This document shows, piece after piece, positions 1 to 11,439 of a stretch of 64,000 bases of DNA. Origin of the DNA: Diorhabda sublineata. Taxonomy: Eukaryota; Arthropoda; Insecta; Coleoptera; Chrysomelidae. The position numbers and the translations under genes were made by a program. The stretch is taken from assembly GCF_026230105.1 (NCBI RefSeq), contig NC_079478.1:25931653-25995652 (forward strand), written 5' to 3'. The notes under the pieces were generated by a model. That model saw nothing but the letters and a program-made list of their open reading frames with translations, did no database searches and was not told where the DNA came from. Numbering within the stretch: the first letter of the stretch is position 1; every line of letters begins with the position of its first letter.

Positions 1-3000
1 TGATCTTTTTCAATTAACTGATCTGAGGTGTTATCAAAAGCATCACTATGATAAACGGAGTTCTTTCAATATTGACTGAAAGCCTGTTATAGAGGACAAA
101 CATGGACTGTGACAACAAGGTGTCATCCCTGAGATTCCATAATATTTTTGCAGAATAAGAATGGATAAAAACTACGACTCTATTGGTTCCACTGGCAACC
201 AGTTGTCAATTTCCATTCAAGTAGTTAGATAGAGGCTTTTTCAATGTTATTAGAGATAGGGACGGCATACCGGGATACACTAATTTGGCAATATATAAAC
301 TACTACATAATTCATTAGCAGGACAGAGGGAAGAATGGAAGCATTGGGTGCAAGATAATTCCGACAGTGATTCTAAAAGTGAGGAAACAGCACCAGAACA
401 TTAAACTTCTGACAAGTGTAATTATTACACACTGACTAGAATTAAAATTTCTGCTTATTCTTCTCTGGCATACTCTAAAGTTTGTATATAACATCGCATA
501 TCCAATGTATATTTCTCATCTTTGTTGTTTGTCGTCCTCTACTTTGTGTCCATTCATTGCGTTCTTTGATATATATGGACAATTTTTGTGCTGGATTCCT
601 CTCTACTTCTAGTCCAAATTTGGTTTCGAGTACAATCGCTTCGTTTTGATATTCGGTGCTCTTTTGCTCAACATCTTCGGTATTAGACGCATTGAGAACT
701 TGTCCTTCTGTCCCTCTGTTCGATATTAACCATTCAGATGTAGCGGTGGTTTTCTCCACATTGTATGATTTTAGGCAATAGGTACATTGTTCTTTTGCGT
801 CATTGCTATGCCACGCTAGCTCAAAAGTAGACGTTTGGTGAAACAAGGGGTATCAGGTCTGCTTATATTATAATTTTCCACAATTTTTCTGATCACTCCA
901 CTTGTCGGAGCTGCAGAACTGGATTTTTTGTTTTTTATAAATGTCCGTAGCTCTCTCTTTTTGATCGTATGTGCATTTCTGGTATCCTAGAATCTTTTAA
1001 TGGGTCTTTTTTCAATTGAGATCTTAAAAATACAACTACCGTCTTTTAATAGGTGTCATTATCTCGCGTCCCTACAATTTTATTGGCATTAGTAGTGGTA
1101 TGGTCGTCCGAATTTCCTTGAAAGCATATCGATACTTGTACAGAAGAAATGATTGAAATAACATTTCTCTGTTTTCGGTATAATAACAACGTTATTCTCG
1201 CCCACACTTTCGTATAAGAATGGAATCCATTCTTGAACGGGTTTTGGTAATTTTCTGTAGTAGGTTGTTGCTCCTGAATAACAGTTTGATTTTGACAGCT
1301 GACAACCCGATGCCTTATTTGGTCATGTGAGAAGGTGGTATTATCGCAATTTCATGATATTATTTCCAATAAATTATAATGATTTCTTAGACAAAGTAAC
1401 TGGAGTTATGAAATATAGACAAAAGAAAAAGCTACAAAATTTCTTGGAACCACCTAATCTTAAAATGAATGGATGGTTTGATATATTGAACTCTATAAAG
1501 AGGTGAATTACTTATCGCGGTAGAGGTCACTTTCCACAATTTTGGTAGTGTAAGCTCTGCAACCGACATTTTACTTACAGGATGAGTTTTTTCCCACTTG
1601 AGCAAACTCCAAATTAAAATAATATTTCCAAAGTCAACTGTCAAACATGGATCAGTGCTACCAACCGACCAACTACGTTACGGTGTAATTTCCCAAATAT
1701 ATATTATCAACAATTTTTCTATGAATGAATAATGTGAATTCAAGCCGAAACAGAGAAAAAAGTATAAGACAAAAAGCCATTCCAGCATTCGTTTCTTCGG
1801 CCACTAGCGCTACACGCGTCCGAATTTGGAACTCTTGCTGGAATGGAAAGCCTTTTCTTACTTGTATTTCAATATACTAACATACAAATAATAGATAATA
1901 GTGATTACACATCTGGAAGTACGTTCATATAAGATTTGCTGTCGGTATCCCAAGAGGTAATCAATAAAATTCAGTTCCACGAACTTGGTCATAAGGGGAA
2001 GATAAAAAGGGTAGCTGCCAATGTAATGATAAATGATATAAATTTGATTGATTCTAGTTGAAAAGCAGCTCGAATACTCGATGTAAGTTGTCCATCGATT
2101 GTTCGAACAATAAGAGGAAATAAATTGCGTGCTGAGAATATAATACAATTTCAAAACGATGTTCATAATATTATAAATTATCTCAATAATAGTATGATCC
2201 AATAAGATTATTTCATTGAGGATGTGTTTTCAACATAGATGGCCATCTTATTTATAAAAACACTTCTAAAGACAATTTCCACTAGATTGGATAAGAAGAT
2301 AAGCATTATCCTATACTAGATAATATTGCTGCAGGTATTGTTAATTATGTCATTTTTGTAATTTTTTTATGTGGCAATTTGATTAACGATAATAAGTGAA
2401 GAATGCTTTAAAATATTGTGCTAACTTTATTTAGCTAACTAAATCACTAAATATGATATGATTCTTGCTTATGGAATATTAAGAAATTGTCTCATTACAG
2501 ACTTCACGAAAATAACCCAATCAGTTAAATTAGGAGGAAAAATCCGAAGAGATGGAATACATTTCTTTATGACTTCTCACAGGTTTTGTCAAAAGTACTA
2601 GATCTCTAAGAAAGCTTATAAATAATACTTGTAATTAGATGGATTTAGAAGTGCTATTACTCATTATTTTTGGAACAATTTAACCATCTCGGTGTTCTGC
2701 ATCTGCATTATTTTCAAAAGGTGAATGAATGGTTTGTATTTTTGGCCTCTGTATGAACATGTCAAAACAAAATGTGACCAAAATCGACTGTTGAATTAGA
2801 TCATGTCTATAAAAGTTAGTCAAGTATGCTAGTATCCTGCAAAAAATCTATGATAGAAACTAGTCCATACTCCGATGATATTTCTCCTGATAGCTTTTGT
2901 TTAATTTTGCCCGCACAAAACTGAATCTAACGGATTAATACAAAGTACTAGCCCATCAGATAGTACATGGGAGATATTTATTTGTGGTTCAAGGGTAAGA

Positions 3001-4300
3001 AGACTTCGGTTCATTTTGGAATTATTATAATATGGCGTGAATAGAGAAAATTCATTACCGATTTCTATAACTGTTGAGCAAATGTAGAAGGACATAAAAC
3101 AAAAATTGGAGGAACATTATTTGCCTCAACCTTCAATTAGAGATTGATCCAGTGCTCATGGTTCTACAATATCAATTCAGACGATGTGGTTATATTTCTA
3201 TCCCAGGACTATTCTGGTTCAAATTTTTGTTGTAGAAGGTGTACTCAATTTTTTTGTTTTTCTTGTTTCATCATCTGGTACCTCATTTTTATTATATTGG
3301 TGGTAAAAGAAAGAATTCAGTTCTTGTTGAAAATTATGCACAATAATTTGAATGCTGTTGTCGACAACATCGAATTATACGCTAATCGGTGGAGGATTTA
3401 TGGGACTCCAAAATATTAGCTTTGCATTTACGACACTGAACCAGCTACATGAAGTATATATGCTGCCTTTGTCATATTCAGACCCGCGATCTCAATAAAT
3501 CTAATATCCAGTGAGAAAAAAGTCAAAAATACAATCTCAATAATAATAGGGTTGTATTGCTATAGACTGACCTGAAGCTAATTTGAGAATGTAGTAGTTT
3601 TAATAATAAAGAACAGGGTCCACAATTCAACCAGGGTTTATATAATATCAAGAAACATCACCAAAGAAGCTGAGATATCAATATTGTTACGAACAACGAC
3701 TATAATCTTATAATTATTATAATCTTATAATTCTTAAATTCAGTGAAGGCGCGGAACGTTTGATATACCGCGGAATTCGTTGATGTTTGTTTTTATAAAT
3801 GTTCTTATTATAGCAGGCGATTTGTTTACATTGTTTTTTTGAACTAATATCTAGGAAAGTGTTTTTATTTATTTGTTATGATTGTTTATTTTCCAGAATT
3901 TTTGAGAACTTAATTTTGCGTAGCGGAGTTAGTTTAGTTTATAATACATAGTCATAGTGAACAGAACGAGAAAGTAACCAAAGAATTTGATTTAATTATA
4001 TAAGTTAGTTAAGACCAGTATAAGTCTTTAAATAAGTAAAATACGGTGTTTATAAATTCACCCAACCGAGAGAAAAGTGTATAAATAGATAAATAAGGAA
4101 AACATTTCAATATGCTTGGTAACTACTGTTGGGTGTTCAAGTAAGAAATCAAATATAAAAATCGGAAATGAATTTCGCAAAGTAGCAAAGACACTTCAAG
4201 TGTAAATTTTTTGTGATAGTTTTGAATTCAGAAGAGAGTAAGTTTAGATTTTTTTCTCAAGAATAACCATTTCATCGGGAGGAAGGATTTTGTTTTATTT
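1..4300. other. Unassigned AT-rich DNA
   Basis: I recognise no gene or transposon here with confidence. A plus-strand open stretch near 250-400 ends in an acidic serine/aspartate-rich tail. A minus-strand ORF of 123 codons (475-846) contains a CxxC pair but matches no family I know. The remaining short ORFs look like chance openings. A small imperfect tandem of the unit tataatctta lies near 3707-3735. Confidence 0.5.
475..846 (-). CDS. Unrecognised 123-codon ORF, doubtful
   Basis: This minus-strand ORF encodes a mostly hydrophilic protein. One CxxC pair (CTYC) lies near residue 21, the middle is rich in Glu, Asn and Thr, and the C-terminal third is basic. I do not recognise a family. There is no signal peptide, membrane segment or recognisable neighbour. 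It could be a decayed transposon ORF, an exon of an unseen gene, or chance. It is listed because it is long for a window this rich in AT and stop codons. Confidence 0.15.
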   Translation of the reverse strand: MFHQTSTFELAWHSNDAKEQCTYCLKSYNVEKTTATSEWLISNRGTEGQVLNASNTEDVEQKSTEYQNEAIVLETKFGLEVERNPAQKLSIYIKERNEWTQSRGRQTTKMRNIHWICDVIYKL

Positions 4301-4311
4301 TTTTTACTCGA

Positions 4312-4610
4312 GTAGTAATGAATTTGCTATTGAGGCGTATATATAAAATTAGCTGTAGTGATTGTGACCTGAAGAATATCGGGCAGTCTAAGAGATCCGT
4401 TAATGTCCGGTATAAAGAGTATATAACTTAAAATATAAATATACCGAAAAACCGAGAATTGGCAGTCATGATCATAAAATAAATATAATTGGAATAAAGT
4501 TTATAAAAAATGTATCCAATAATAAATTGTTGAGTGCATTTAAGAGCATCGAAATTGCTGAATCTAAGAGCCTATTCCTTACAACTTACCCTATAGTTTA
4601 GTAGAAGAAG
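4312..4610 (+). pseudogene. Penelope-like element, GIY-YIG endonuclease remnant
   Basis: Conceptual translation of the plus strand gives the start of the GIY-YIG nuclease found at the C-terminus of Penelope-like retroelements: a Y-K-I-S-C-S-D-C entry followed by an IGQ-x-K-R-S-V-x-x-R-x-K-E segment (about 4350-4425). After a frame change comes a conserved tail with a KINIIGIKFIKNV-like block and a ...LLSAFKSIEIAESKSLFL block near 4470-4580. The canonical YIGQT is NIGQS here, and at least one stop and one frameshift interrupt it. The reverse transcriptase half is not visible upstream. It is a separate copy from the Penelope fragment at 15.1 kb. Confidence 0.55.
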
Positions 4611-4619
4611 ATTAATTGG

Positions 4620-5690
4620 TGAGAGAATTCAGTACAAAACAGATAAGTCAGGTTAATAGATTTTAGTTTACCTTTAATTTCTCAATAGCTTGGTTATCGA
4701 AATCACTATTAGAATAAATCATTTGCCTAATATTTGGTGAATCAAGTTTGAGAGTGTAGTATTCGTTGTACTTGCGAAATCAAGAAGTTTGTGGAGATCA
4801 ATCAAATGAATATTCACTATCCTTCCTTTCTTATTGAAATAGACTGAACTTTCTAGAAATATGAGAATTTTTCAAACAAATGCGATTACCATATTATCAA
4901 TGTTCTCAATTATTTTAATTTTTTCTAAAATAACTTCGGAGATTGTACACTTGCATGAATCTGGAAGTAGGAGAAAATTATTTCTGAAGAACGATATTTC
5001 AATATTTATGTCAATTTTCTAGTAAAAAATGGAGAACCACTAGATTGTCTACTTTCTAGATAACTGGTGATTATTTCTGTTACATATTCTTATCTTATAA
5101 TGTAGTAAATATACAAAATAACTTATTTGAGCAGATTATCCATTTGCTTCTTATGCTCGGTGATTGTGAATAAATATCCCCACTAGTTTGAAATTTTCAT
5201 ATTCCCTTCTTCACTCTCGAAAAATGATTTATATACTAACTCTAGCTTGAATGTATGTGCATGAACTGTACAACACATTTATTTGGAATGCTGCTGAATT
5301 TAATGAACTTCATTTACATCGGAATTTCTCGCTCTATGTTCCGAAGGAATTGGCGTATTGTACATAGTTGCATATTCTATGAACCAGACCTGCTGTGGCG
5401 TCAAAGCTACAAAGCTTGGAGTGCTACAGCATCTATTAAATAACGGATATCGAGGACGACAAGGCAAAACAGTTGGGTCTAATTAATACCAACATTGCGT
5501 CAGTGATGTGAGGAAACGACCTTAAACTGACCTAAACTTTGAATAAACGAAGAGAAAAAGGAAGATTATGATCAATTCATATGCAACAATTAGTTGTAAA
5601 GGAATATTTCAGCTTAGGTAGAAAAAACGTTAATTCTACATAATTACAGAGAGAATATGCCCAATAAAACTTAAACTATAAAGTTATAAA
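4620..5690. other. Unassigned AT-rich DNA
   Basis: No recognisable coding sequence, RNA gene or transposon. The 62-codon plus-strand ORF at 5255-5443 has no family resemblance and is treated as chance. Confidence 0.4.
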
Positions 5691-5693
5691 TAT

Positions 5694-5867
5694 CTTTATG
5701 TTTCTAAACCTTCTTTATTTTAGGTCTCTTCTGTTTCAAAATTAGTTTTTTGTAAGTTTAAAGAAAAGTCGAAGCGTCAATTTAATCTATGTTTCAAAAA
5801 TTATTTAAAAAACTAATTTTGAAACAGATGAGACCAAAAATCAAGAAGATTTAGAAACATAAACATA
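5694..5867. repeat. Inverted repeat (foldback / MITE-like), arms about 60 bp
   Basis: The left arm (about 5694-5752) and right arm (about 5808-5867) are reverse complements with a few mismatches, around a spacer of about 55 bp. Each arm contains the core tctaaacctt / aagatttaga and a caaaattagttttt / aaaaaactaattttg block. No coding capacity is visible. Just outside the right arm, about 20 bp (aaggtctaagaaataaga) recurs at 62542-62559, so the locus may belong to a dispersed family. The structure fits a foldback element or MITE; a chance hairpin of this length is unlikely. Confidence 0.6.
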
Positions 5868-6184
5868 TCAAAAGGTCTAAGAAATAAGAGATTAAAGAAA
5901 GTTATAAATAATATTTACATGGTATCGTAAGATATATTTTAGATAACTTTTCAAACAGGACGAACGCCGTACGTCAAATATACGTTTTTATTATTTTAAC
6001 AACTATTAATACTTTGTATATATTCCAGTATAATAGTTTTCCACCTCCTCTATCTTATTGGTCAGAAGCAGCTGGTTCAAGCCTAGCTGGCAAAGGCAAT
6101 GGTTTTTAATTTTACTTATAATCAAAGTTCGGATTTGCAAGTATTTTAGTTTCAAATTTTGATTTGAAGTACAGTCTTCGTTGA

Positions 6185-7424
6185 ATTATTTATCTGTACA
6201 TGACGATCCACCTGCATACAATATGATAGGCGATCCATTTGGGGATACCCGACCTGATAATGTGCCAGAATTCCTTGGAATTACAGGTCCAAATCCTGTG
6301 TGATGAAGACGTATCTTTTACAGATGTGTAGATGTGTAAATGCGTTTTGCCAAATGATTTGATTGATTTTATTGTGCAATGTACGAATACGAAAGCTCAA
6401 TTATATTCTGCAAATCAACCACATCAAGTTTTTAAAATTCATGGTCTACAATGGCCCGATGTTACCACAAAAGAAATTCAAATATTCTTTGGATATCTAC
6501 TAAATAATAAAAACCACAAATTTCAATGTATTGAAGTACGCACTATAATCTAAATTCTCCATGGTTTCGGGAAAAAGGTCTGAGTCGAAACAGATTTTTA
6601 TCAATATTATAATTCTTAAGATTTTCTGACCCAAATGCTTCACAAATGAACCAAAAAGAATGTTGTTGATTTTATACAAAGGTCGCTTGCATTTCCGACA
6701 ATATATAAAGTCAAAGCATTCCATATTCTGAGTATGTTGTCTATGCTCTGATGGATATATGTACAGCCCTGAAATTTATACTGGACAAGGTCAGCAGCAG
6801 TTTCTTCTTCTTGACGACGTTGATAATGCTAGATTAACGCTTTCAGTAAGAAAAGTAGTTCATCTTGGTAGAGACTTACTGAACTTGTGTTATTCTTTCT
6901 ATTCAGAAAATTGATACACTAGCACTCAGCTTACTGAATATGTATTACAAAGAGAAATACTACTTACTGGTACGATACGATCGGATAGATGGGTTCCAAA
7001 TGTATTAAAACATTCTCCACTCAATAGACACCAGTCAGCTTTTGCAAGAAAAAAGAATGTAATTATTTTAAAATAATTACGTGTTCATTCTTTCGAAAGA
7101 ATTTAGTACGGAACTTGCTGACAGGAAGAGATATGATGTAGATGATAGCGATAATTTTTTATGAAACCCGCAGTAATTCAGAAATACACTCACTGTATGC
7201 GAGGCGTCGATAAAATCGGTCAATTATTGCATGCCTATAATTGTCAGAATAAATCGGAAGATTGGATGCAAATGAGCAACTTCCTAGTCGACGCCGAAGG
7301 CAACAAATTGAGGTTCGTGATGTTCATACTCTTTCAATATTTCCATCTACTCGTTGTCGTCAGCGTCCACAAAAAAGATGTGTTATGTCTTCGTCAAATA
7401 AGACGCGATAATAAACTTTTCTAA
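6185..7424 (+). pseudogene. piggyBac-type transposase remnant
   Basis: Several plus-strand fragments line up in order along a piggyBac transposase (DDE_Tnp_1_7 family). An N-terminal segment contains FLGITGPNP and then a L-I-D-F-I-V-Q-C-T-N block (6240-6480). A middle block has YMYSPEIYTGQGQ (about 6745-6790), matching the family's Y-x-x-x-x-I-Y-T-G-K-G motif. Then come a LLTGTIRSDR segment (about 6960-6990) and a KPAVIQKYTHCMRGVDK block (7161-7215) that carries the family's late GVD motif. Frames change between blocks and stops occur, so no functional transposase can be made. The usual C-terminal cysteine-rich zinc finger is not visible. The inserted mariner starts 187 bp downstream. Confidence 0.7.
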
Positions 7425-7610
7425 TTTGTGCCCTACAAGACCTGCATTCTGTATGCCAAACTGCTTCAAACATTATGATAATTTTGTTTAAATTTTATGT
7501 AAAATAAATTACGTATAATGAATTTCAATAATACATCATTTTGTTTTGTATAATTTATTACAGCTTTCAGTGTAAATTAGTATGATGTACAGCGTACGCT
7601 CGTTGGTATA

Positions 7611-8816
7611 TACGAGGATGTATTGATATTTAGTTAGCCTAGACCAGTTCCATGCATAAACAAAATATTGCGTTACCATAGCAACGAACAATAACTTATA
7701 GAAAGTGTCAGAGTAAAGTTTGACGTCAAAAATGTAAACCAGAGTTACGCAATAAATTAAAAAAAAATGCCACCGAAATTGTGAAAATCGAAAAATTGGT
7801 GTATCGAGTCATCATTAAGTACCTGCATTTAAAAGGGTTAAGAGGTAAACAGATTTACGAAGATATGCTTAATACCCTTGGTGATCAATGTCCTTCGTAT
7901 GCGACAGTGAAAAATTGGACTGCAAGTTTCAAGAGGTAAATTTTCCATTGAAGAAGATTACCGATCGGGAAGGCCAGTTTCTGTGTCAGTCCCCGAAAAT
8001 ATCGATGCAGTTCATGACATGATTTTATCAGACCGTCGAATTGGGCTTAAACGAATATCTGAAGCACTGAATATTTCATACGAACACGTGCATCATATCG
8101 TTCACGTCAATTTTGACATGAGAAAAATTGCTGCAAAATGGATCCCCAAATGTTTGATTGTTGACCAAAGCGTGCAAGGGTAGAAGCATCGCGTTCGATC
8201 TGTGCTCGATTTGGAAACGATGTAGACTTCTTAAGTCGAATTGTTCTACAATCGAGAAACAAAGCAACAATTGATGGAATGGCGACACTCTAGTTCTCCA
8301 AGACCTAAGAAGTTTCGTGTCCAAAAATCTGCTGGAAAAATTCTTGCTTCAGTTTTTTGGGATTGCCATGGAGTAATCGTGTTTTTGAGATAAGGGTAGA
8401 ACAATAACTAGAGATTACTATTCGACATTACAGACCACATTACGGAAAGAAATGGAAGAGAAAAGATGTGGAAGGCTATCCAAAGATGTTTTATTTTTGC
8501 AGGACAACGCCCCTGCACACAAATCTCATGTTGCCATGCCAAAAATTCATGATTTAGGGTTTGAGTTACAAGAGCACCCCCTTCATTCACCAGATTTGGC
8601 TTTGTCCGACTATCATCTCTTTCCTTAAAAGAAAAAAAAGTTTAAAAGGTAAATTTTCTTCCAACGAGGAGGTAATAAAAGCTGTGGAGGTTTGCAGAGC
8701 AAGAAGAAAAAATTTTTAGAAAGGTCTAGAGACGTTGCAGATTCGCTGTAATAAATGTACCCAATTAAGAGGAGAATATGTTGAGTAATAAAATATTATG
8801 ACATGGAAATTTTGTT
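7611..8816 (+). mobile_element. mariner element, copy 1, 3'-truncated
   Basis: The 5' end begins TA-CGAGGATGTATTGAT, matching the terminal inverted repeat of the copy at 56.2 kb. Homology to that copy runs to about 8816, where it stops at a junction with LINE sequence, so the 3' terminal repeat is gone. The transposase has the helix-turn-helix region (7790-8190), a late QDNAPAHKSHVA-like block with the second catalytic Asp (about 8503), and SPDLALSDYHLFP with the third Asp (about 8590). About 30 bp carrying the first catalytic Asp (the MDETW motif) are deleted near 8236. Frameshifts split the ORF. It is not autonomous. Confidence 0.85.
7983..8630 (+). pseudogene. mariner transposase pseudogene (D,D34D type), copy 1
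   Basis: The longest open piece (7983-8183) encodes the part of the DNA-binding domain with the RRIGLKRISEALNISYEHVHHI helix-turn-helix. Downstream, other frames encode TKQQLMEWRHS, then PRPKKFRVQKSAGKI and the D34D catalytic blocks. The TKQQ/MEWRHS segment is kept here but missing in the copy at 56.3 kb, while the MDETW segment is the reverse. The two copies therefore decayed independently. Confidence 0.8.
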
Positions 8817-8821
8817 AGAAC

Positions 8822-10036
8822 GAGCCGCGGAACTAATCTGATGCAGAGATGAAACAGTGCGTGACATCACAATCTACACGGAAAGCCAAGCGGCTCTGGG
8901 ATCACTATCGTCTACGGCAGGGCTTCTTAAACTGTGGGTCGCGACCCCCAGGGGGGAGGGGGGAGACTACTGAAAAAGGGTCGCAAAGATCTGATACTTT
9001 TCAATCATTATAAATAAAATTTTAAAATTAGTATACACACTACGTACAAATATAAATACAAATAAAAATCATACAAAATACTATTGTAGTTTTATTATAA
9101 CTATTTTTTGAAAAAAGTGGCAATGCAAAACTGTTATGTAGGGCCTATAAATGAAAATATGGAAGTAGCATTTAAAATAATAAATACGAAGCGCTCCTCG
9201 ATTTTCAACTGAACGTTTATATGGGGGAGGGGGTCGTTTAAAATTTCCTAAGCTTGAAGGGGCTCGCTATATAAAAAAGTTTAAGAAGCCCTGGTCTACG
9301 GCAGTGAGATCTAGGTCAGTTGTGAGCTGTCTCGAAGCCCTGTCATGGATTCGTGACCGAAACGTTAGACTCTGCTGGATACCTGGACACAGCAATGTAG
9401 AAGGGAATCAAATGGCAGACAAACTAGCCAAATTGGGAACGACCAGGAGCTGGAACGAAGCGGTAGGTTTGCCATTACCACCGATCAAATTGCCGAGAGA
9501 CACGATGGATAGAACATTAGAAGGAGAACACGGCAAGAGATGAAGTAATACAGATGACTGTTTCATCTCACGCTCCTTGTGGCCGGTGCTACAGAAGAGG
9601 AAGACAACAGAACTGCTAGGCTAAGGGAAAGCCCGATCTGAAGGGTCGTAGCAGTGATTACCGGTTAGACTCAAGAAAATGGGTATCAGAACCGACGATC
9701 TCTGTGCAGAATGCAGTGAAGAGGAAGAGACAATAGAACACCTAATGTGTCACTGCACGGCATTGGCGTCGAAATGACTATAATGCATGGGGAGTGAAAC
9801 ATTGAAATATCTGGAAGAAGAATCGGAGCTGAGTGTTAAGGCACTGAATCACTTCATTGCACACTGGAAAAGCTTGGGAAGAGGTCAAGAACCTGGCAAA
9901 GGAAGAGATAGGGAAGGGGAGTGAAATGATGCTGACTGAAAAGTCAGAAAGGGCATCACAATGGCATCACAAAGGCCTCCGAGTGGATCTCGACTGAAAA
10001 GTGGAGATCACCCTGTGAACCTAGCCTAGCCTAACC
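8822..10036 (+). pseudogene. LINE (non-LTR retrotransposon) 3' part: RNase H and terminal zinc knuckle
   Basis: The segment starts inside an RNase H domain (IYTESQAALGSL, with a catalytic acidic residue, at about 8869-8904). A hAT MITE interrupts it, and it resumes at 9302 with the conserved CWIPGHSNVEGNQMADKLAKLG motif (about 9378-9440). A terminal CCHC-type knuckle, C-x2-C-x10-H-x3-C, lies at about 9702-9756. The 3' untranslated part ends with cctagcctagcctaacct near 10036. Frame changes and stops lie between the RNase H and knuckle. The arrangement is that of LINEs carrying RNase H, such as I/R1-like clades. The 5' end abuts the truncated mariner. Confidence 0.75.
8918..9293. mobile_element. 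Non-autonomous hAT-type element (MITE), 376 bp
   Basis: Its termini are perfect inverted repeats: CAGGGCTTCTTAAACT at the left (8918-8933) and its reverse complement at the right (9278-9293). It is flanked by an exact 8-bp duplication, gtctacgg, at 8910-8917 and 9294-9301. A CAGGG terminus plus an 8-bp target duplication is diagnostic of the hAT superfamily. The next bases include a gtgggtcgcgaccccc palindrome, common just inside hAT ends. It encodes nothing. Its target is the RNase H domain of a LINE: on either side of one copy of the duplication the host frame is continuous, so the insertion came after the LINE. Confidence 0.92.
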
Positions 10037-10056
10037 TACATCCTTAGCAACTGTAG

Positions 10057-11070
10057 CTACTTTCTCTGCTCGGATTTTTCACATTTCATAGCGTTATCCT
10101 CCTGTTCAGCATATGCATGTCTTCTAGAATCATTTTTTCTGCTTTTTCTCACCAAGACTTTTCGTTCTATATTTTCCGGTAAGAGGAATAAATCTTTGAT
10201 CAAATTATCTCTGAAGTCTAAAAGGATATACTTTGGAAACTGCTTTACAATATTTTCTATACAAAAAAATGCATACAACACTGATACATTCAAAAGATAA
10301 AAAAGTACTTTCTTATACCAACGTATGGTTTTCCGTGGAGAGTATGTGGATGTCATTTGGTTACAGGTATAAATTCCTGATATATGCTTGTTATGGGTCA
10401 TGACTTCTAATTATTCTTTTCCAAATCTGCTTCTGGAGGTTACCAAATGGGGATGATTTCTAGTTGTTTTCGTTGAAACGGTCCATTTGTCTTTCCATTT
10501 TGAAACATATATCTGTCTTTTTCGTACCCAGTAATGTTCACTTTTTTTTAGTTTCTGCTGAGCAAGCTGCTTGGAATTTTCCCTTTCGATTAGCGCTGAG
10601 TGTTCCAGTGGTATGTGTCTTCAGGTCTAGGAGCTTTTATGATAAATCAACGCCGATGTAATAGTTATCCATAAATAACTCGTTTCATGAGACTTAACAC
10701 AAAAGCATTTTTTTAGTAGTATCAGTGTCTACATGTGGGTACCACTATAAATTTCCATATTGAGTACATAACCATTAGAAGTAGTTAGCTGAATAAATTT
10801 GATATCATATTTACCTTTTTTCTTTATATATAGACCCTGAATCCAAGTCTACCTCGATAATGCAATGGCTCTCGTCAAAAGATAGCTCTTTACTGGGACT
10901 TCTTTGTCAGAGGTTTGCTGATGTGGTGCTGGTGATGCTGAAGAAATATCAAGATCACTTGGGTTATTTTCTTCAGATGAGATTTGTTCTTCTACAGATT
11001 TCCAATAAAAATGAATGATTGTGTTTACGATGACAAAAAGGAAAAATACCCGTATGTACAAAGTACACAT
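10057..11070 (-). pseudogene. piggyBac-type transposase remnant, minus strand
   Basis: Read on the minus strand, an acidic N-terminal segment comes first (about 11010-10890: SSEENNPSDLDISS). Next is a block resembling the family's R-KYDIKF-x-L-T-T-S-N-G-Y-V-L-N-M-E-I-Y-S-G-T region (about 10850-10735). Then come a basic stretch, a KWKDKWTVSTKTT segment (about 10515-10475), and RKTIRWYKKVLFYLLNVSVLYAFF (about 10335-10265), the conserved C-terminal helix. The N-terminal and catalytic parts are closer together than in an intact transposase, so there is an internal deletion as well as stops and frameshifts. The terminal Cys-rich domain is not visible. It lies on the opposite strand from the 6.2-7.4 kb copy. 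Confidence 0.7.
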
Positions 11071-11387
11071 GCAGCAAAGACAATTTCATGTGTTCTAAAT
11101 CAAGTTTATTAACCATAAAAAGAAAAAAATCTCCAAAACAGTACTAATAATTACCATAATATACCACATTGAAATAACAAATATATTTTTATCACTTTCT
11201 TACTCACCTTCTTGATCAAAATCATCACACACCACCAAACTTCTCAAAAAAAACCATCTTTTCGGAACACGTCAGTAACTGTTAAGTATACGAGGTTTTT
11301 ATGTGAACTGAACGCCAGACGACGACAGTGCGCGGGAAAATTTAAACGGCGCTCGACGCTAGTATTCATAGTCTCGATAGAAATTTT

Positions 11388-11436
11388 GACGCCGTGAGGC
11401 GTACTGTTCCAGTACGGCTGTACGGCGTACGGCGTC
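11388..11436. repeat. GC-rich 17-bp inverted repeat near the piggyBac 5' side
   Basis: Arms at 11388-11404 and 11420-11436 (gacgccgtgaggcgtac and gtacggcgtacggcgtc) pair with three mismatches around a 15-bp loop. The GC content stands out from the surroundings. Its position about 300 bp beyond the N-terminal end of the minus-strand piggyBac remnant suggests an element end, but no matching opposite end was found near 10.0 kb. The words gcgtctac-t/a-gt also occur beside a GC-rich hairpin at 34.1 kb. Confidence 0.4.
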
Positions 11437-11439
11437 TAC

